A DNA stretch of 64,000 nucleotides, from assembly GCA_000181795.3 (NCBI GenBank), contig CM012953.1, positions 6,334,874 through 6,398,873 on the forward strand. The letters run 5' to 3'. The translations under genes and the position numbers were made by a program. This DNA comes from Trichinella spiralis (lineage: Eukaryota > Nematoda > Enoplea > Trichinellida > Trichinellidae). The notes under the pieces are model-generated. The model saw only the letters and a program-made list of their open reading frames with translations, did no database searches and had not been told where the DNA came from. Below are positions 44,215 through 56,005 of this stretch, piece after piece (position 1 is the first letter of the stretch; each line of letters opens with the position of its first letter).

Positions 44215-45765
44215 CTATTTATTTTTTTGTAGTGAATTTCCAAAGCGCGCTGATGAATGTGGCACAACTTTTGTAGTAATGGTCCCCTTTTCCAAAATTT
44301 CTGTACGATCACCACGCCTTTTCCAGCTCATTTGGCTGTCTTTAACTATACGCGCAACAGCAAACAAGGAAAGATTGATAGCTTGGAACAGCCATATGTA
44401 GATGGAAATTGTGGGAGCATGGCGAGAAAATTCGCAAAGTAGTTCCAAAGAAATAGGTACTGTTTCAAGAGCAAAACTGTTGATTATAATTATAATCACT
44501 TGTTTCATAACTTCTAATTCTCGGCGTATTTGTATTTCCCTGATACCACTGCTCGATGTTTTCTTTTTCTTCAGCATTATGATGGCGAGTGTATAAATGA
44601 ATGTGCTCACATAGCCCAATATTACTAAAGACCAATAGTGGAAGAGAAAACTGAAATTTGAAACCATAGCTCGATGATAGCAGATTGGAAGTATTCGTGG
44701 TTTCATGGCAGCAGAAATCCAAGCAATTCCCACATCTGTCCCAGCCAACAGTATAGCTATATAACCGAAATAGTTGCTCAATTTTTGTTTTTTCATCAAA
44801 TTTGTTTGTGCTGATGATATTGCAAGAATTCCATCAATAGACATGTAGAAAATGCAAAGAACGACCAGAAGATCTCCAGTCATGAATAAAGTGATGTTGA
44901 AAGATGCGAGCATACAATTTACTGCGGTCATATTGCCAGGCCACTCAGCTCCGGGAACAATTTGCCTGCTGTGATCATAAAGATAGCCAATTCCCAGTAT
45001 TGCACTGCCAACTGCGTATCCTTAAATTTTAAAATACTTTATTTATTGTATTTTATTTGAAACAGCGCTATGATATCACTATTTTCTTATTTTTAAATTC
45101 TATCTATTTTATTCTGCTTTATAAATAAAGCAATTATTCTCATTTAATGGACTATAATTAATGATGATATCATAAATTTCATACATTTTTTTAAAGATAA
45201 ATATTTATGGCTATTGTGAAACTTCAAAATTAATGCCTAATGAAATTCAGAATGGTAAAAATGAAAATAAACATTCTTTACCAGTGATGAATAAACTCTG
45301 CCCTTTTAAAATTAGAGTATGATACGATTTATGATAAAGAATTCTGTAGTTATTTTTATTATCATAAACTAATCAACATATCGGCATAAATTATACATGA
45401 ACGCTGACTAGGATTTCAACTTTACATGTATGGATACCGTTTCTAAATAAATGTTCATGCTTACCAAAACACAACACTTAAATATGTTGCAAGTTCCATT
45501 TACCCGAAATAAATTTGTCTTTTGGCAATATTTTTTTCTTCTTCAGAACAAGCACCAACAGGATTCCATTAGTAATGATAGCAAAAATACCAGAAAAGAC
45601 GTAAATCCAATTGTGCACCATTCTTCCGATGTCTCCATTGTCGCTGTCATCTCTTTTACTTTCTGGGCTTGGGGTGAGGTTGAAAATACCGGTCGATTCG
45701 TTGGAAATTTTTAAATATTGGCTTGTATTCCAATTTTCATTATTTTCGCTTGTATTTGTTATCAT
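44215..45765 (-). CDS. Orphan rhodopsin-like G-protein-coupled receptor
   Basis: Predicted seven-pass receptor of nematode type, ligand unknown. Two coding exons (45504-45765, 44215-45020) give 355 codons plus stop. The N-terminus is extracellular, with several NxS/T sites. TM1 is the hydrophobic run after HNWIYVF, before KKKK. TM2 spans the splice site, TM3 ends in CIFYMSIDGILAISS, and TM4 and TM5 follow. The third intracellular loop is KKKKTSSSGIREIQIRRELE, then TM6 and TM7, and a basic tail with SWKRRGDRTEIL. The DRY/ERY triad after TM3 is DGI. An acceptor just upstream of the start (at about 45777) implies an intron in the 5' UTR. Assignment to a specific nematode chemoreceptor family is not possible by eye. 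Confidence 0.75.
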
Positions 45766-45777
45766 GACTGTTAGTCT

Positions 45778-48700
45778 GTAAGAAGTAATAAATTTCCTAT
45801 AAAATAGTAATAAATGATTGTATACTGTATACATTTTTATAATTTTTCAAATCAATGAAGAAGATTGCAATTGGCTTAATATTTGCTGTAATTATGCAAA
45901 GCGTTCTTTCTTTTCAAAAATCACAGAGAAAATATGAAAATGTATATTATTTATCTGTTAATTTAATTTAACAAAAAGCAGTAAAATTTTTTACCTAAAG
46001 CTAGAATAATTTCAGTTTTATCAGACGACTTCACACTTTGCTTGAACAGTCCACATCTGTAAATTGTACCGTAATTAAACTCAGTTTTCTGTTTATCAAC
46101 GGCTAAAAAATTATTGGTAAATAAAATAACTGATTAATTTTTTTACATTCATATCATGAATAGTTACCATTGATAAACAGTGAATGGCGATAAATTAAGT
46201 GAATAACGACAGCATAGTACAATGAAATAACATAATGAGAAAACAAATTAACATTATATTTTAGATTATGAATTTAACTCAATTAGAATCATATTAAATT
46301 GTTAATTGAAATTTAAAATTGCATCACCGAGTTGATTATAGTCTCATATAATATGCAATGTCACAATGACACTGATAATAGATTGAATGACAGAAAATGA
46401 ATTTTTACAGTCATTACTAGAAATTATGAAAAAATAATGTGACAATAAATCAATTAAGAGCGTGATGGTAAAAACAAATTTAGCATATACTTAGTGTTGA
46501 TATGATGCTTTTGAGCTTTAGAATTGTATAATACTCATTAACAGCTATTCATGTTAACTAGAAGTCAAAGAAAAGTTTCCAGATGTAAGCATGTGGTAGA
46601 TGCATTCGTTGCTTGAAACAAGCTTTTTTTCAAATTTGACAAATTTTTGTCTAGCTCTCTAGTTGTCAAATGAAATATCCATTTAATTTTTGCAATTACT
46701 TTTTGTTGTTTAAAATCATTTCTGTGTAATTTATTTTCAAATTTTCTTATTGGCGTATACAGCTTTGAATTTCATTGGTTGCGCTGATCGAAGCATTTTA
46801 CTTGAAATTTTCTTCAAAAAAACTAAAATCTTTGAAGCAGCCTTAGTGTTTTAAATTTTATTTATATGCAAATTTAAATACCTCATATCAAAGTTTAACA
46901 GTTTTAATAAACTGTTTTAGTACTAATTTGAAAAAAAAAGAACTGAATTTTTTCACCAATCAGAGTGCTCTGTCAAAAATTTGCCCATTTGTCCATTTCG
47001 TTGAATTAACTACATTTAACTTAAAATTTCATAATATAATAATTATTATGTAATTCATTATATTATATTATAATTAATATAATTATGTAATTATATTATA
47101 TTATGCACTTTTCAGTTAATTTAAGAAAAATTCTAAAGATCTTTCATTTCAAAACTATATAATTAAAATTTGTTTCTTTGAGTATGTAAGATCATAAAAT
47201 TGCATATATTGAAATTTTTAATAATATATTTTAAATAATTTTCTTATGTCTAATAGAACTTATAAAGTTTTATCAAATTTCAGTAACAATAACAATCTTA
47301 TTTACAATATTATTCATAGTTTTCATAGGATCAAATTTGAAAAAAATTTGATTAACATTCTTTTGCAATGTTGCATGCCAACATCAGCCAATTCATAAAT
47401 TACAAATGAAGAATGAATAATAGAATGAGATGAAAAAATGCTGCACTTGAAAATAAAACTAATTTAATTATTTTCAGAAAAAGGAACTTAATTAAAAATA
47501 AATTTAAATTTCATTTCAATGTTCAAACTAGGAACAATATGACTGAATCATTTCAGTTAATTATATATTACCTGTTAATTTGTTGTGCAGCATTTCATTT
47601 GAAATTATATATGGAATCAATAATTTTGTAAAAAACATTTATCATAAAATTTTATCGCAGATTTTTGGCTGCTTCTTTTTCACCGCTTCGATGTAGTGTA
47701 AATGTAAGTGTACAGCTTAAATGTTTTATTGTATAAAGAGCAGATTTTCATCTACATCGGTGAACATGATTAACTGACTATCATAATGCATAATGCTTTA
47801 TGTTTATTTTGTTTTAAAAAATATTTTCTTTTCACCTTATTGTATAATAAAATATAATAAGCTATCGCTTCGAACATGTGGATAAAGGAATGCAAAGAAA
47901 GCAGAATGCGTGGCTTTAACTGAAACAGTGATTTTTAATAAAAAGTTATTTTGATTGAAAATCGAACGCACTAAAGTCACATTGACAACGCTTGAGGCGT
48001 GATGAAATTAATTTTGCTTCAACAATTTCTATCTGTGAGCTGGCAGGAGCTTAATTTGTTTGTGCTTTGTGCTAATTTCAACCGTTAAATATTTCAGTAT
48101 TGTGAGATAAATCAGAAAAAACTGAGCTAAACCTGAAAATATTTTGCTCTTTTTAACAGTCATCTTGTTAATAACAGTTAATATTTGTCAGTTTGAAGTA
48201 GTGCAGATTCAGGCATTCTTTTTACAGATTAATCACTATATTTTTAATTTCATTTAATTTTTGCTTTTTTAATTTCATGCATTGCTTTTAGTTTATGATT
48301 TTTCTGCAGTTTTAAACAGGTATTTTAAGCACGTATTTTTAAACAGTTTAAGCATTATTAACAACAGCAGTGGTGCAAAGAATATACTTCTCATAATTTT
48401 TATTTAAATTTACAACATTTTCACGAGCTATTTTTTTTAATTAAAAATCACTAGAATTACTATTGAATTAGTAATTGAATTATGTGCATTTCTGACAATA
48501 AAAACATTAGCTTTTCTTTGAAAATATCTTCTTTTTTGGCAGTTTTCACTGCTTAAAACATAAATGATATATGTAAAAGATGAATATGCAGTTGTGAATA
48601 TAAAACTAAAAAGTTTCATTAATATGTATTGCATGCATTTTATTTTAACGTAATTAGACATAGATATATATCTACAAAACACGATGCTTTATGATCATTA

Positions 48701-49366
48701 GTTTAAGTTTTTCAAATGTCATATAACGGCTTCTTTTGCAATTTAAATCTTTTTAAGCTAAAAGCTGTTCTGGACTGAGGATAATGAAGCTGCTTAAAGC
48801 AGTCTGAAATAAAATTAATGAGTAATTTAACAAATAATAATGTTTATTTATGTTGCATTGTTGCAAAAATTAGGAATAAATGAGCGTGCTAATTATTTTT
48901 GTTTCTGAATCTTTTGTTAGATTAAGCAGCTTGTCATTTAAATATGTTCTAATGCAAAAAAGGAGGACATTTAGCTAATTGTAATCGTTGTATGTTCATT
49001 TTATGATAATTTAATCAACTACGTTAATTACTTGCAACATTTCATCAAACATTACAATTCCATCAACAATTCTTTATTCATGAACCCAGAATTAGATTTA
49101 ATTGAAAAATAATAAACTTTGCAAGTTTTTAACTGCTGTTTATTCAAATTCAACCATATTTGCTTATTTGAAATCAGGAAGATGCTCTGACAAATTATTG
49201 TAAAATTAGTGATGGGAACCCAGTGCATTTATTTCAAATATTGTGTTTAAAGTATTTATGTTTGAATTCAATTAAGAATTTTCTACAAGTAAATTTTTTT
49301 CTTTTAATTATTTATATACCAGTAAAATATTTTCTTAAGCATGAAATCAGTATTTATTTCAACAAA
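45778..49366. other. Intergenic DNA
   Basis: About 3.6 kb, AT-rich. A short exon-like segment with good splice borders lies at about 46000-46060 (minus) and may be an untranslated leader exon of the receptor. An AT-rich imperfect inverted repeat lies near 47031-47105. Otherwise nothing recognised. Confidence 0.55.
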
Positions 49367-50153
49367 ATGCTTTCTTCAACTGATTCAATCATGCTTTGGA
49401 AATATATATTTTTGCTTTGTACTTTGCAGAATATTTTTCATTTAACTGAGGGTGAGTTGTTTATTTGTAAATTTCTAATAATGCTTAAAGAAATTCATTA
49501 TTTAAGCAAAATATCATTTTTCTCATTTTGAAATTACTTTTTTGATATTAAAGTCTTTTGAAATACTTTTATTGTATAATTTTTAACATACATTATAAAA
49601 ACAGCGTTTATTACATTATGATATATTACAAACAGTTTGTTATTGACGTCAGTGTTAATCAATTTATTATTATTAAGGTAGCAGAAGATCAAAATTCTTA
49701 GAAGGAAGCTTAGATCGCATTTTACAATGCACAATCGAGAAATCGCTCAGCGATCTCGAAGATTATGGATGCTGGTGCGGATCAAAAGAAGGAAATGGGA
49801 ATCCAGTAGATGCGATTGACATTTGCTGCAGACATCACAAAGTATTTTTACAATTACTATTGAAAAGTGCTTCCTGCAATATTTTCACCATGTTTGCTTT
49901 GCCTTATGATGTTACGTGTTCCAAAAATAATCAACAACCTCACGCTATTTGCACTGGTATTTTTATTTTAATCAAATAAGTGAATAATATTTAAAATAAT
50001 TGAATAACAATTTCAGAAAATATGGCATCTGTCTGTGCAAAAAAGTTATGCAAAGGTGATATTTGGCTAGGTAACTGCATCCGAAAACAAATTAACGATG
50101 TTGGATATTTTAATAAACCAGGTTGTTCTAATTACAGACCAACAAGCTGGTAG
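49367..50153 (+). CDS. Secreted phospholipase A2-like protein with degenerate active site
   Basis: Small secreted protein of the PLA2 fold. Three exons (49367-49451, 49678-49956, 50017-50153) total 166 codons plus stop. The signal peptide begins at Met1 or, more typically, Met9 (MLWKYIFLLCTLQNIF). The core has LEDYGCWCGSKEGNGNPVDA followed by DICCRHHK, matching the calcium loop and catalytic helix of secreted PLA2. His82 corresponds to the catalytic His48. The partner Asp49 is Lys83, and the two cysteines that normally follow are Val and Phe. Later cysteines (VTCSKNN, VCAKKLCKGDIWLGNC) fit the second helix. Loss of Asp49 abolishes calcium-dependent catalysis in known PLA2s, so a non-enzymatic role is inferred. 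Confidence 0.85.
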
Positions 50154-51348
50154 CATTCTTTTAGATAAATAATAAAATAATAATAAATGAACGACTGATT
50201 AGCTTTTAAAGAAGCAAAAGCCATCATTTAAATTTTTCAAAAGCTTCACATATTTCAGTGCATCGCATATTTGCAGTTTCAAAAAGACTCAGTTCAATAC
50301 TGAAATAGCAATATTAACTAAAATATATGAAATAACAAGATGTAATTTTTATACAAAACATCTACTTATGACAGCAGTATTAATTACCATCAGTATATAT
50401 TCTAAAAGAATTTTAAATTCTTTTTTGTAATTCTCTAAATTTTGAAAGTTTTAAAATTTCAGTCTTACCTAAAGTAAACGTTATCAGAGCTTATGTGAGA
50501 TTAAAAATATACTATTTAAAATGTTTGTCCTAAAAAATTAATGCTTGATAAACATTTTTTGAGATTTTATAAATGCGCAAATAAATAACTGAACAGCTCT
50601 TAAAGTTACTATATTTATATGCCGTATATCTATCTGTAATTTCAAATGTTTATATAAGCTATAAGCACTAATAAAATCACTGCCATTTTTGCTGCAGCAT
50701 TACTTTTATTCAGAAGTTCGTAAATGCATGTAAAAACGCTTTTACAAAACAAATTACATAGCTCACAATTACTTGAATAATTTCTACAATTCAGAAATCA
50801 TACAAGTTTGCATTGTAAATACTGAAAATATATAATTTAAATAAACGGAATTTTAATAGCAGCACAGATGACAGTTACACACTGTTATACTTTTTGAGTT
50901 TATTTTTCATGCTTTATTGAATATACATACCACAGACTACGAAGAAACATCTAGCAAACTGTACCTCAATAATGCGCAGCAAACAACGCAAAAAGATTTC
51001 ACAAAAATTGATATGTTTCAAAAATCATTTTCATATACTACACACAAATATGAAATCGAAAATCAAAAAAGCTGTTATACAAACAAAAACACAACAATTT
51101 TTACAAAAAACTGTTTAAAATAGATATAAGTGAACGAAAAAAAGATCCAACCAAACGCACCACTGCGAAAGAAAGAAAATAGCTCAACAACATGGTCAAA
51201 AATGCACATACAAGACTAACAATATTCATACTCTAGGAATAAAAGCGAACAAAAATCTCTCCTTGAAAAAAGCAAATTAAACGCAGAGCTGATTCACAAA
51301 ATCGTCTTGCTACAAAAATTTCTGCTTCCTAATGAAAAAAACGCGCAA
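50154..51348. other. Tail-to-tail spacer
   Basis: Convergent 3' regions of the PLA2-like gene and synaptogyrin. The 68-codon open frame at 50917-51123 is hydrophilic, low-complexity and lacks support. Confidence 0.6.
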
Positions 51349-54085
51349 TCAATAAGTTGGAGGTTGATAAGGCGCTTCGAAATTAGTAGGTGCAAATGTA
51401 GACTGGGTGCTACCGGGGAAAGTCGACTGCTGGTATGGTTCTTCAGCATATCCTGCATAAAAGTAATATCAAACATTTTATTATTGTTTGTATAAATTCA
51501 AAGTTCTACCAGTAGGATATGTGTATGGTGAAGCGGAAAAGTCTTGATCATATGTAGGCGCAAATGCACTTTCTGCTCCTTCTTTATATCGTTTCCAACC
51601 CAAAAATGCTAATCCGGCCTAAAATTAAAAAAAATCCGAAATAAAAACTATATATTCATCATTTCACCACTAAATTTACCCAAGAAATTGTGGAAAAAAA
51701 GCTAAATGCTATGGCAGCTTCGCAAGGAGATGCGGCTACTTTCATCGCATCCGTTAACTTCATTGAACTCCATTTGTTTGCCAATGTGCAAAACGCAATA
51801 AACCATAAAAATGTCATAATTCCTAAACAAAACAATTTATATGAAAAAAAAACTTATTTGCCAAAATTTTATTCATATACATAAAATTGAGAAAATTTTT
51901 CATTTAGTCTATATACCTGAACTAGCTAAGTCACCAACGACAACTCTTTTTCTGGTACTGATTGCACTAATATTTTCAAACATAATGTCTAATAAAAAAA
52001 TAATTTAAATTTTTAATAAATGGATTAAGAATCTTACCAGAAACAATCATTCCTATGCACATCAAAAACGACAGTATACCCAATCCGTTTCCAAATGTAC
52101 AAGAAAAATTGCTTTCTCCAAACAAGCAAATCACATCACCTCCTGGATTTTTATACCATGCTCGGGAAGAAATGGAGCCAAACACAATTATAGCGAACAG
52201 CTAAACAGGAAATCAATTTAAACATAATATTAATGACAAAATGCTAATATTAAATTTAATAAATAATCAAAAGAAGAAAATCTGAAAGCTTATTTATTAT
52301 ACAATTAAATAAATGCATCAGCTACAAATAATGCTAAGTGATGAGAAATTTTTGTTAAACTGCATAGTCAAATCTTCTCAAAAAGTAAAATTATTCTATA
52401 ATAAAACTGACCATAGTTTTGGCATATAATTTTAAAAAAGATCATATATCACAAATTTATATATAAATGTATATACAAATACAGTTTTAGAACAAAATCA
52501 TATGGTGACCGTTAATGAATGTTGCTTAATTTACTATTTCACTTTTCTTTAATAAATAGAATTATATACAATCATTATAATTTTATTAAAAACCAAATCT
52601 GAAAAAGTAAAGCCAACAACAACTTACATTGCCAATTTACTGTAATACTGTAGTATACCGTAAAATCTACACATTTAACGGAAAATTCTTTCCAACATTG
52701 CCAAGTGAAAGTAAATATTTATTACACATAACAAAACAATAGAGCTGTATAATTTGTTTTAAACACTTACTAATATAATGAAAATAATTTATAATACTGT
52801 AACTGTCATCTCAACATCATTAAAAACGAACTAATAATAAACATCCCATTTTGCTTATATTAGATATTTATATGTACAATTACTACAGTGCATATTCGAG
52901 AATATAAAATTAGTAATCTGCAAAAGCAAAGAATAATTGCTTTTGTGTAGTAATGCATTCTATTTTTATAAAGCATAAGCAACATTGAACTAATCAATTA
53001 TACATTAAACAGCGTTTCTTGAAACATGTAATGATTTATCAAATGCATTGAATGATGATTTAAAATATGAATAACAATTGATTTTCAAAGAATATTCCAC
53101 TAATAGATCATTATCAACATCAGCAGAAGTTTTACTTCAAAGCAAGCTTAATCTTGCATACTGAGGGCACACTGGTGCAAAATTTGAAACAGTGTCGTGG
53201 AAAATGACATTATTTTTCCTCATATCAACTTATATTTCAGTTATTAAACTGATAGCGGTTTTAAATAATAAAGTAATAAAAGTACTAGTAAACTGGAAAA
53301 CAACAAACTGTAGTCAATCAGTGTTTCGGGTAATGGTTAAATTTGTGCAAAACAAAACTATTTCAAAGCACTTGACGCCACTGACTACTTTACATTTAAA
53401 GTAATCAATACAGAAAGTGGATCTTCGCTGTCAATTCAATAGCAACATCGATTGACAGCGTTCCCAGCTAATGCTTAAATTCTCCGGCCTGGTGAACCTA
53501 ATCAAAACAAGCTGCGGTGAAATGGAAAACACTTCTTAGTTATTACCCAAAAGCGTTTCCCATGAAGTAAACAAAATAAATAAAAGAACAACTGCTTCAA
53601 TAGAAACGGAGCAGATGTATTTACGCTTTATCTCTACAACAATGATGAATGAATAAAGTGCAAAATTTTGCATTCACTTCTATTATAAAACACTTCCTGT
53701 AGAATCATTGTTGAAAAAAGCATTTACAAATGAAATTTTATTTTCAAAAAAATCCATTCTTTGGGAACATTAAACAGTGAAAATGAATGAAGCTGCTATG
53801 TATTATATGAAACAGAATTTATAATTTGGCCATAAATATAAGCATATACATAAGCAAACAGCGTAAAAAATCATGTAACTAAATATGTAAAATGTATAAT
53901 AACAAAATATACACTTTTCACGCTTACTGATAGTTCCATAAGGAATTCATTAAGAGAAGCAATTAATCACAAAGGCTTACCAAACATACTGCCCGTAAAA
54001 TGCATCGAGGATTCTGAATAGCTTTTCTCCAGTTGATTTCTGAACCAGCCATTCCAGCTCCATAGGCTCGACCGGTCATGTCCAT
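51349..54085 (-). CDS. sng-1: Synaptogyrin, synaptic-vesicle tetraspan protein
   Basis: Four-pass synaptic vesicle membrane protein of the MARVEL group. Six exons: 53981-54085, 52038-52200, 51917-51988, 51680-51822, 51510-51618, 51349-51452; total 231 codons plus stop, the usual length. The N-terminus (GRAYGAGMAGSEINW, then NPRCILRAVC) matches the family. TM1 is the LFAIIVFGSI run. The lumenal loop contains CLFGESNFSCTFGNG. TM2, TM3 (MTFLWFIAFCTLANKW) and TM4 (AAIAFSFFSTISWAGLAFLG) follow. The cytoplasmic tail is rich in Tyr, Pro and Gln, ending YQPPTY. The first intron is about 1.8 kb. All splice phases agree. Confidence 0.93.
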
Positions 54086-54903
54086 CTCTATATGTACATA
54101 CAACTTTAAATAAAATAAATTTTAATAAACAATATTTTCAAAAATCATCTGTTAACACAGAAATAACCTTCCCAAAATTCAGAGCACCTTTGAAGTAACT
54201 GAAATCAGTCATACTGTATATTATGTATTTAGAAAACAACCTGAAAATCTGAAATATTAAAATGTCTTACATGAATAATTTATCATGTCGCTTTAATGTC
54301 TGAAAATAAAGTCACAGTTAAGAATAATGCTTTGAATGAGACGAGTGAAACAACTGAAAAGACAAATTAGGTAGTTTTTATTTATATTCTTTACATTTTT
54401 CAGATTATTTTAGCAATAACAAAAATCAATAAAAAAAATAAATTAACAGAATGCCAATATAAGTAATTATAAATTCAGTAGCAGAAGTTTGCAGAATATG
54501 CTTACTATATAAGCACATTGAAACATGCACTGCGTATTTAGAAATATAGCTTAGTAGTATTTTTAAGCTATTCATTCACGTGAATTGGAAATTTCTACTT
54601 CAACGCAGCATAATATCAGTTAAGGTGTATTTCTTTAATAATATGTGAAATGAGAAGAAGGAAAACTTTTAATAAGTAGAGGTTTCACCTAAATGATTTT
54701 ATAAATTGCAAATAAACGATGGATGGTAAAATGATTTTACTTGTTCACATGCAAGATGATTGTGTATTTCGAGTTCGAGTTTTAGTTGCACATTGAATAA
54801 TTTTTCTTAATATAATCAAATTGATGTTTAAAATATATGAAAAACCAATTCATACTTAAATCAGCTTAAATAAAAGTTTTGAAATAATTCCATTAGCAAC
54901 ATT
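54086..54903. other. Intergenic DNA upstream of synaptogyrin
   Basis: Promoter side of synaptogyrin and 3' side of the cystatin-like gene; AT-rich, no further gene seen. Confidence 0.6.
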
Positions 54904-55444
54904 TTAAAATTGCTTTTTTTCTTTATAAGGTTTGCATTTTACTGCAGAACTATTAGCCCGATAATGCCAAAGAGTTCCTTCGCAATCAAAAAGCTTCCTT
55001 GGAAACGTAGGTGAGCATTGTTTTGAATACACTTCTTCAACTGATATCTATAAATAAAATTAAACAGTCGTTTTATTGAATATTTAACGTCATACGTTTT
55101 TAATAATTGTCGCTTATTATGTTTTAAAAAGATATTCTTACTTTTTCCTGTACACTGCAGGATGTTTCAGCGGCAATGAAGTTTACATAAGTGAGCACTC
55201 TGTTTTGAGAGGTGTGTTCAAGTTTTAGGACTCTGTGAAAAAGACCCTGTGATTTGGATTTTTCTTGATTAAATAATGTTTCCTTGGCCATGTCGAATGC
55301 ATTAAAACGTACGGAAGCAACTACAACTGGTTCATCAGTAATAGTTAAATTTTGCGACTCTGAACTTTCTTCAAAGTCATTACTAACTATATCTCCTTTT
55401 GCAAATGCACAAAATATGAAAAAAGTCAAAATGTACATATTCAT
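54904..55444 (-). CDS. Cystatin-like secreted protein
   Basis: Two exons (55142-55444, 54904-55047) give 148 codons plus stop. Residues 1 to about 16 are a signal peptide (MNMYILTFFIFCAFAKG). Then comes an acidic linker with NLT, a helix (FDMAKETLFNQE), and strands around VLTYVNFIAAETSC. Four cysteines in the second half (ETSC, SKQC, LFDC, VKC) follow the two-disulfide pattern of type-2 cystatins, and a Trp (TLWHY) sits between the last pair. The inhibitory QxVxG loop is not conserved: at that place the sequence is QNRVL. The N-terminal glycine is also not evident. Cysteine-protease inhibition is therefore uncertain. It lies next to two secreted serine proteases. Assignment rests on cysteine spacing and overall pattern. 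Confidence 0.6.
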
Positions 55445-56005
55445 CCTGCAATTGCATCAGTATTTAATTCTTGAAAAGTAGCTGCATATATATACGTGTT
55501 TGTGTGTGTATACATGTATGGAGGAAGATGTGCATGCACGTCTGTGTTTATAACAAATGTGTGACGCAACAATTTTCCGGAACAACATTTGTGCAAATAC
55601 GCATGCACTGTTATTACAAATTACTGTTATTTTTGAAAAATTCATCTTCAGTTAATGAAATATAAATTGTTATTTAGTAAGTTAGAAATTAAAATCATCT
55701 TTACATATAACGAATGCTTAAATTTTTAACATTTAAATTTACACTCTAAATTCATTTAAATTATACACTCTAAATTATAGTTAAAAAGTGAATGCTATAA
55801 TACTCAGTCAATAATATTTTGAAGTTTAATAACTATTTATACATAAAATCAGAATTTTATTATTATTGATTTTATTGATTTGATAAAGAATTTTATTGAT
55901 GCTTTTTGTTGAAAAGTGTTTTGATATTTCACCATTAATATAATAAAATATGATATGAAAATATGATGAAAACTAGCGTCATTTTTATTGTTTGTTTTTG
56001 AAATA
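55445..56005. other. Intergenic DNA
   Basis: AT-rich spacer between the cystatin-like gene and protease A, with a GTGTGTGTAT run near 55500. No gene is seen. Confidence 0.6.

Noticed and set aside
46000..46061. Exon-like segment with acceptor and donor upstream of the receptor (minus)
   Set aside because: The open frame reads into a stop when joined to the receptor exon, so at most it is an untranslated leader exon.
49223..49531. 102-codon frame overlapping the first exon of the PLA2-like gene
   Set aside because: Hydrophobic and AT-driven; the supported exon uses another frame with a clear donor.
50917..51123. 68-codon hydrophilic frame
   Set aside because: Asn/Thr/Lys-rich low complexity in a convergent spacer, no splice or homology evidence.
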